Origin: an uncultured Chloroflexota bacterium
Lineage (GTDB): Bacteria; Chloroflexota; Anaerolineae; Aggregatilineales; Phototrophicaceae
Assembly (NCBI GenBank): GCA_903904765.1
Contig: CAIVEA010000320.1
Location: 1-8,202, forward strand
Reading direction: 5' to 3'
DNA length: 8,202 nt
Of the stretch, positions 6,891-8,202 are shown piece by piece. Each line of letters starts with the position of its first letter. Position 1 is the first letter of the stretch. The notes under the pieces were generated by a model, which was given only the letters and a program-made list of their open reading frames with translations, was not told where the DNA came from and ran no database searches. The position numbers were made by a program, and so were the translations under genes.

Positions 6891-7736
6891 CTACAATCCC
6901 TCAAATGCTTTCCAGAAGGCGGTGTACAGGTCGTCGCCCTTCAGGGTAATGCCGTTATCTTTTGCCAGTTGCAGCCCTTTATCGAACAGCGCCTGATGCG
7001 GCGTGCCGACAGCGCGGGCATATCCGGCAGGGCCAGCCGCCAGCGGCAGCACCGGCGCGAGCGAATTGACGTGAATGAACACATCTGCGCCGCTAATCAC
7101 TTTTTCGCGGGCGACCACGCCGCCGAAGCCGATGAACATATCCACAACCGGACGGGCGGCCAGATCACTCGCACCGTCACCGATCATCAGCTTGCGCCCG
7201 TGTTTGCCCGCTGCCAGCCCTTGAATGATCGCCGATTTGCCGCTGGAAACCGTCAGCGGCCCTTCGTTGTAATCCAGATAGGTCTGGCTGTGACGGGTAT
7301 CCGGCTGGTGATAACGCCACCATTCGCCGGAGAGTTCATTGTATTCCAGTTCCACAGCGCGGATATTCTCCGGCGGCACGCCCAGCCGCTTGCCGAAGCC
7401 GCGCACAGGTTCAGCCAGCCCGCCGCTGACGATGAACACCTGCTTGCCCAACGCCCGCAGCGCCACCACTACCGCTTCAGCATCCGGCACGATGGTTTCC
7501 CAGTAGCGATCTTCGATGGCTTTCAGTTGGCCGCGTGTGGGACGGATGGCTTGCAGGCGCTTACCATACACTTCGCTCAGGTCGAGGTCGCCATTCATGG
7601 CCTTCTCGGTCAGAACGCCCACGCGCCATTCTTTGCCTTTGAACCGCGCAAGTTCGTCTATGCCTTCGATAGCCGAGAGGGTGCTGTCGCAGTCGAAAAA
7701 GATGAGGTCAAAACTTGTCCAGCGTACATCCGTCAT
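6891..7736 (-). CDS. serB: Phosphoserine phosphatase-like HAD protein (SerB type)
   Basis: This 281-residue protein would hydrolyse O-phosphoserine to serine, the last step of serine synthesis. Motif I is DCDSTL (D15 nucleophile, D17 acid), followed by E24 in EGIDELA, R60 in the cap, motif II VSGG (S104, G105), K167 in SSGKSAI, and GDGASDL (D187, D191) followed by MFIGFGGVVARE. All are hallmarks shared with human-type phosphoserine phosphatases. There is no N-terminal ACT domain. About 55 residues follow the usual end of the domain. The ATG at 7736 is the only reasonable start, though its nearest GGAG lies an unusual 15 bases away. It is the first gene of the operon. A related phosphatase acting on another small phosphomonoester remains possible. 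Confidence 0.8.
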   Translation of the reverse strand: MTDVRWTSFDLIFFDCDSTLSAIEGIDELARFKGKEWRVGVLTEKAMNGDLDLSEVYGKRLQAIRPTRGQLKAIEDRYWETIVPDAEAVVVALRALGKQVFIVSGGLAEPVRGFGKRLGVPPENIRAVELEYNELSGEWWRYHQPDTRHSQTYLDYNEGPLTVSSGKSAIIQGLAAGKHGRKLMIGDGASDLAARPVVDMFIGFGGVVAREKVISGADVFIHVNSLAPVLPLAAGPAGYARAVGTPHQALFDKGLQLAKDNGITLKGDDLYTAFWKAFEGL

Positions 7737-7812
7737 AGACGAATCGATGTTCTCCTCACACCAGAAGATCGGAACGGGACATCATAAAGGCAACTTACAG
7801 GTTGAAGGCCGG

Positions 7813-7841
7813 ATTGTACCGCGCTGTACAGGGTTTGGAAA
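7813..7841 (-). promoter_or_regulatory. Predicted sigma-70 promoter of the three-gene operon
   Basis: On the minus strand the -10 is TACAAT (7813-7818) and the -35 is TTTCCA (7836-7841, four of six consensus bases), with a 17-base spacer. The leader would be about 70 bases. The -35 is three bases from that of the divergent regulator gene. Confidence 0.5.
7815..7830. promoter_or_regulatory. 16-bp near-palindrome inside the operon promoter
   Basis: TGTACCGCGCTGTACA matches its reverse complement at seven of eight half-site positions. It overlaps the -10 box and spacer of the operon promoter, so a protein bound here would block RNA polymerase. It is unlike the dyad at 7861-7896, so a different regulator may be involved. 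Confidence 0.4.
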
Positions 7842-7844
7842 CAC

Positions 7845-7873
7845 TTGACAGGAATAACCTATTTCGGTATTCT
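7845..7873 (+). promoter_or_regulatory. Predicted sigma-70 promoter of the ArsR-family gene
   Basis: The -35 is a perfect TTGACA (7845-7850) and the -10 is TATTCT (7868-7873, four of six consensus bases), with exactly 17 bases between. Transcription should begin near 7880, about 30 bases before the ATG at 7911. Confidence 0.65.
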
Positions 7874-7896
7874 CCTAATTAGGTAAATTCCGAAAT
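7861..7896. promoter_or_regulatory. 36-bp dyad over the -10 region, candidate ArsR operator
   Basis: Outer arms ATTTCGG (7861-7867) and CCGAAAT (7890-7896) share a centre with the perfect inner palindrome CCTAATTAGG (7874-7883). The two 18-base halves agree at 15 positions. The element covers the -10 box and transcription start, the usual place for an autorepressor site in the ArsR family. Confidence 0.65.
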
Positions 7897-7905
7897 GGAA
7901 GGGGG
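7897..7905 (+). promoter_or_regulatory. Shine-Dalgarno GGAAGGGGG of the ArsR-family gene
   Basis: A strong purine-rich site ends five bases before the ATG at 7911 and supports that start. It begins directly next to the right arm of the 36-bp dyad. Confidence 0.75.
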
Positions 7906-7910
7906 TCAAC

Positions 7911-8202
7911 ATGACCAATGAGGAATTTGAGACTCTACTGAATTTTTTCAAGGTGCTGGGTAACGATAAACGGCTGAAGATCGCCGGTATCCTCGCCAGC
8001 CGTGATTGCACCGTGCGCGAACTGGCGCAGATGCTCAAGCTGAAAGAGCCGACTGTTTCGGAACATCTGGGGGCGCTGAAGATGCTGGGGCTGGTGACGG
8101 TGCGCCCGGAAGGGAACTTCCGCGTGTACTCGTTCAACAGCGAGGCGCTGCACACCATGAACCGTGAGCTGCTTTCACGCGGGCGGCTGGCGAATCTGGT
8201 AC
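7911..8202 (+). CDS. ArsR-family winged-helix regulator, 3'-truncated by window edge
   Basis: Ninety-seven codons are visible and the frame is open to the window edge. Residues about 8-75 form an ArsR/SmtB winged helix: FKVLGNDKRLKIAGIL, then ELAQML, the recognition helix EPTVSEHLGALKML, and a wing ending VRPEGNFRVYSF. The protein is expected to be a dimeric DNA-binding repressor in the cytoplasm. The metal-binding ELCVCDL sequence of classical ArsR is replaced by DCTVREL, with a single cysteine, so arsenite sensing at that site is unlikely. The segment after the domain (NRELLSRGRL) may lead into a further C-terminal domain outside the window. It is divergent from the serB-like operon, and a large dyad covers its own promoter, so autoregulation is likely and control of the operon possible. 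Confidence 0.88.
   Translation, partial: MTNEEFETLLNFFKVLGNDKRLKIAGILASRDCTVRELAQMLKLKEPTVSEHLGALKMLGLVTVRPEGNFRVYSFNSEALHTMNRELLSRGRLANLV

Noticed and set aside
6890..6904. TTG start at 6904 for the HAD-IA gene
   Set aside because: It would overlap the upstream stop codon. The ATG at 6889 has a well-placed GAGGG.
6861..7787. Plus-strand open frame of 308 codons
   Set aside because: It is antisense to the serB-like gene, whose catalytic motifs are all present. The plus-strand product resembles no known family and has no ribosome-binding site that I could recognise.
7859..8158. Minus-strand frames opposite the ArsR-family gene
   Set aside because: They are antisense to a clear winged-helix reading with a strong promoter and ribosome-binding site.

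Overview
The window looks like a chromosomal piece of a GC-rich bacterium, most likely a member of the Chloroflexota (Anaerolineae-like). This is inferred from two large secreted proteins whose globular domains are joined by long Pro/Thr linkers of the 'PTATP / PPTVTLTPSDTP' kind, from a dockerin-like C-terminus, and from the overall gene style. No ribosomal or other phylogenetic marker is present, so the assignment is tentative.

Layout. Five genes lie on the minus strand and one on the plus strand. Bases 1-1835 hold the first 611 codons of a secreted multidomain protein whose C-terminus is outside the window. An AT-rich gap (1836-2083) carries its promoter, a 5' UTR inverted repeat and the terminator of the next gene. 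Bases 2084-5224 encode its complete tandem paralogue, 1046 residues: signal peptide, probable beta-propeller, Pro/Thr linker, DNRLRE/CBM-like beta-sandwich, Pro/Thr linker, cohesin-like domain, Pro/Thr linker, carboxypeptidase-regulatory-like domain, and a dockerin-like pair of calcium loops. A palindrome-rich promoter region (5225-5340) and a strong terminator (5417-5447) separate it from a compact three-gene operon.

That operon runs leftward from 7736 to 5469: a SerB-type phosphoserine phosphatase, a HAD-IA sugar-phosphatase-like protein starting one base later, and after 29 bases a membrane CDP-alcohol phosphatidyltransferase whose active-site spacing matches phosphatidylcholine synthase. 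Divergently, a plus-strand ArsR-family winged-helix regulator starts at 7911 and runs off the right edge. Its promoter is back to back with that of the operon, with the two -35 boxes three bases apart, and a 36-bp dyad covers its -10 region. Autoregulation, possibly with joint control of the operon, is therefore a reasonable hypothesis.

How the genes may work together: the two large proteins probably act outside the cell in binding or assembly, and one of them carries both a cohesin-like and a dockerin-like module. The operon joins two soluble phosphatases to a phospholipid-head-group transferase. The shared substrate, if there is one, cannot be read from sequence. No tRNA, rRNA, CRISPR array, transposase or insertion sequence was seen.
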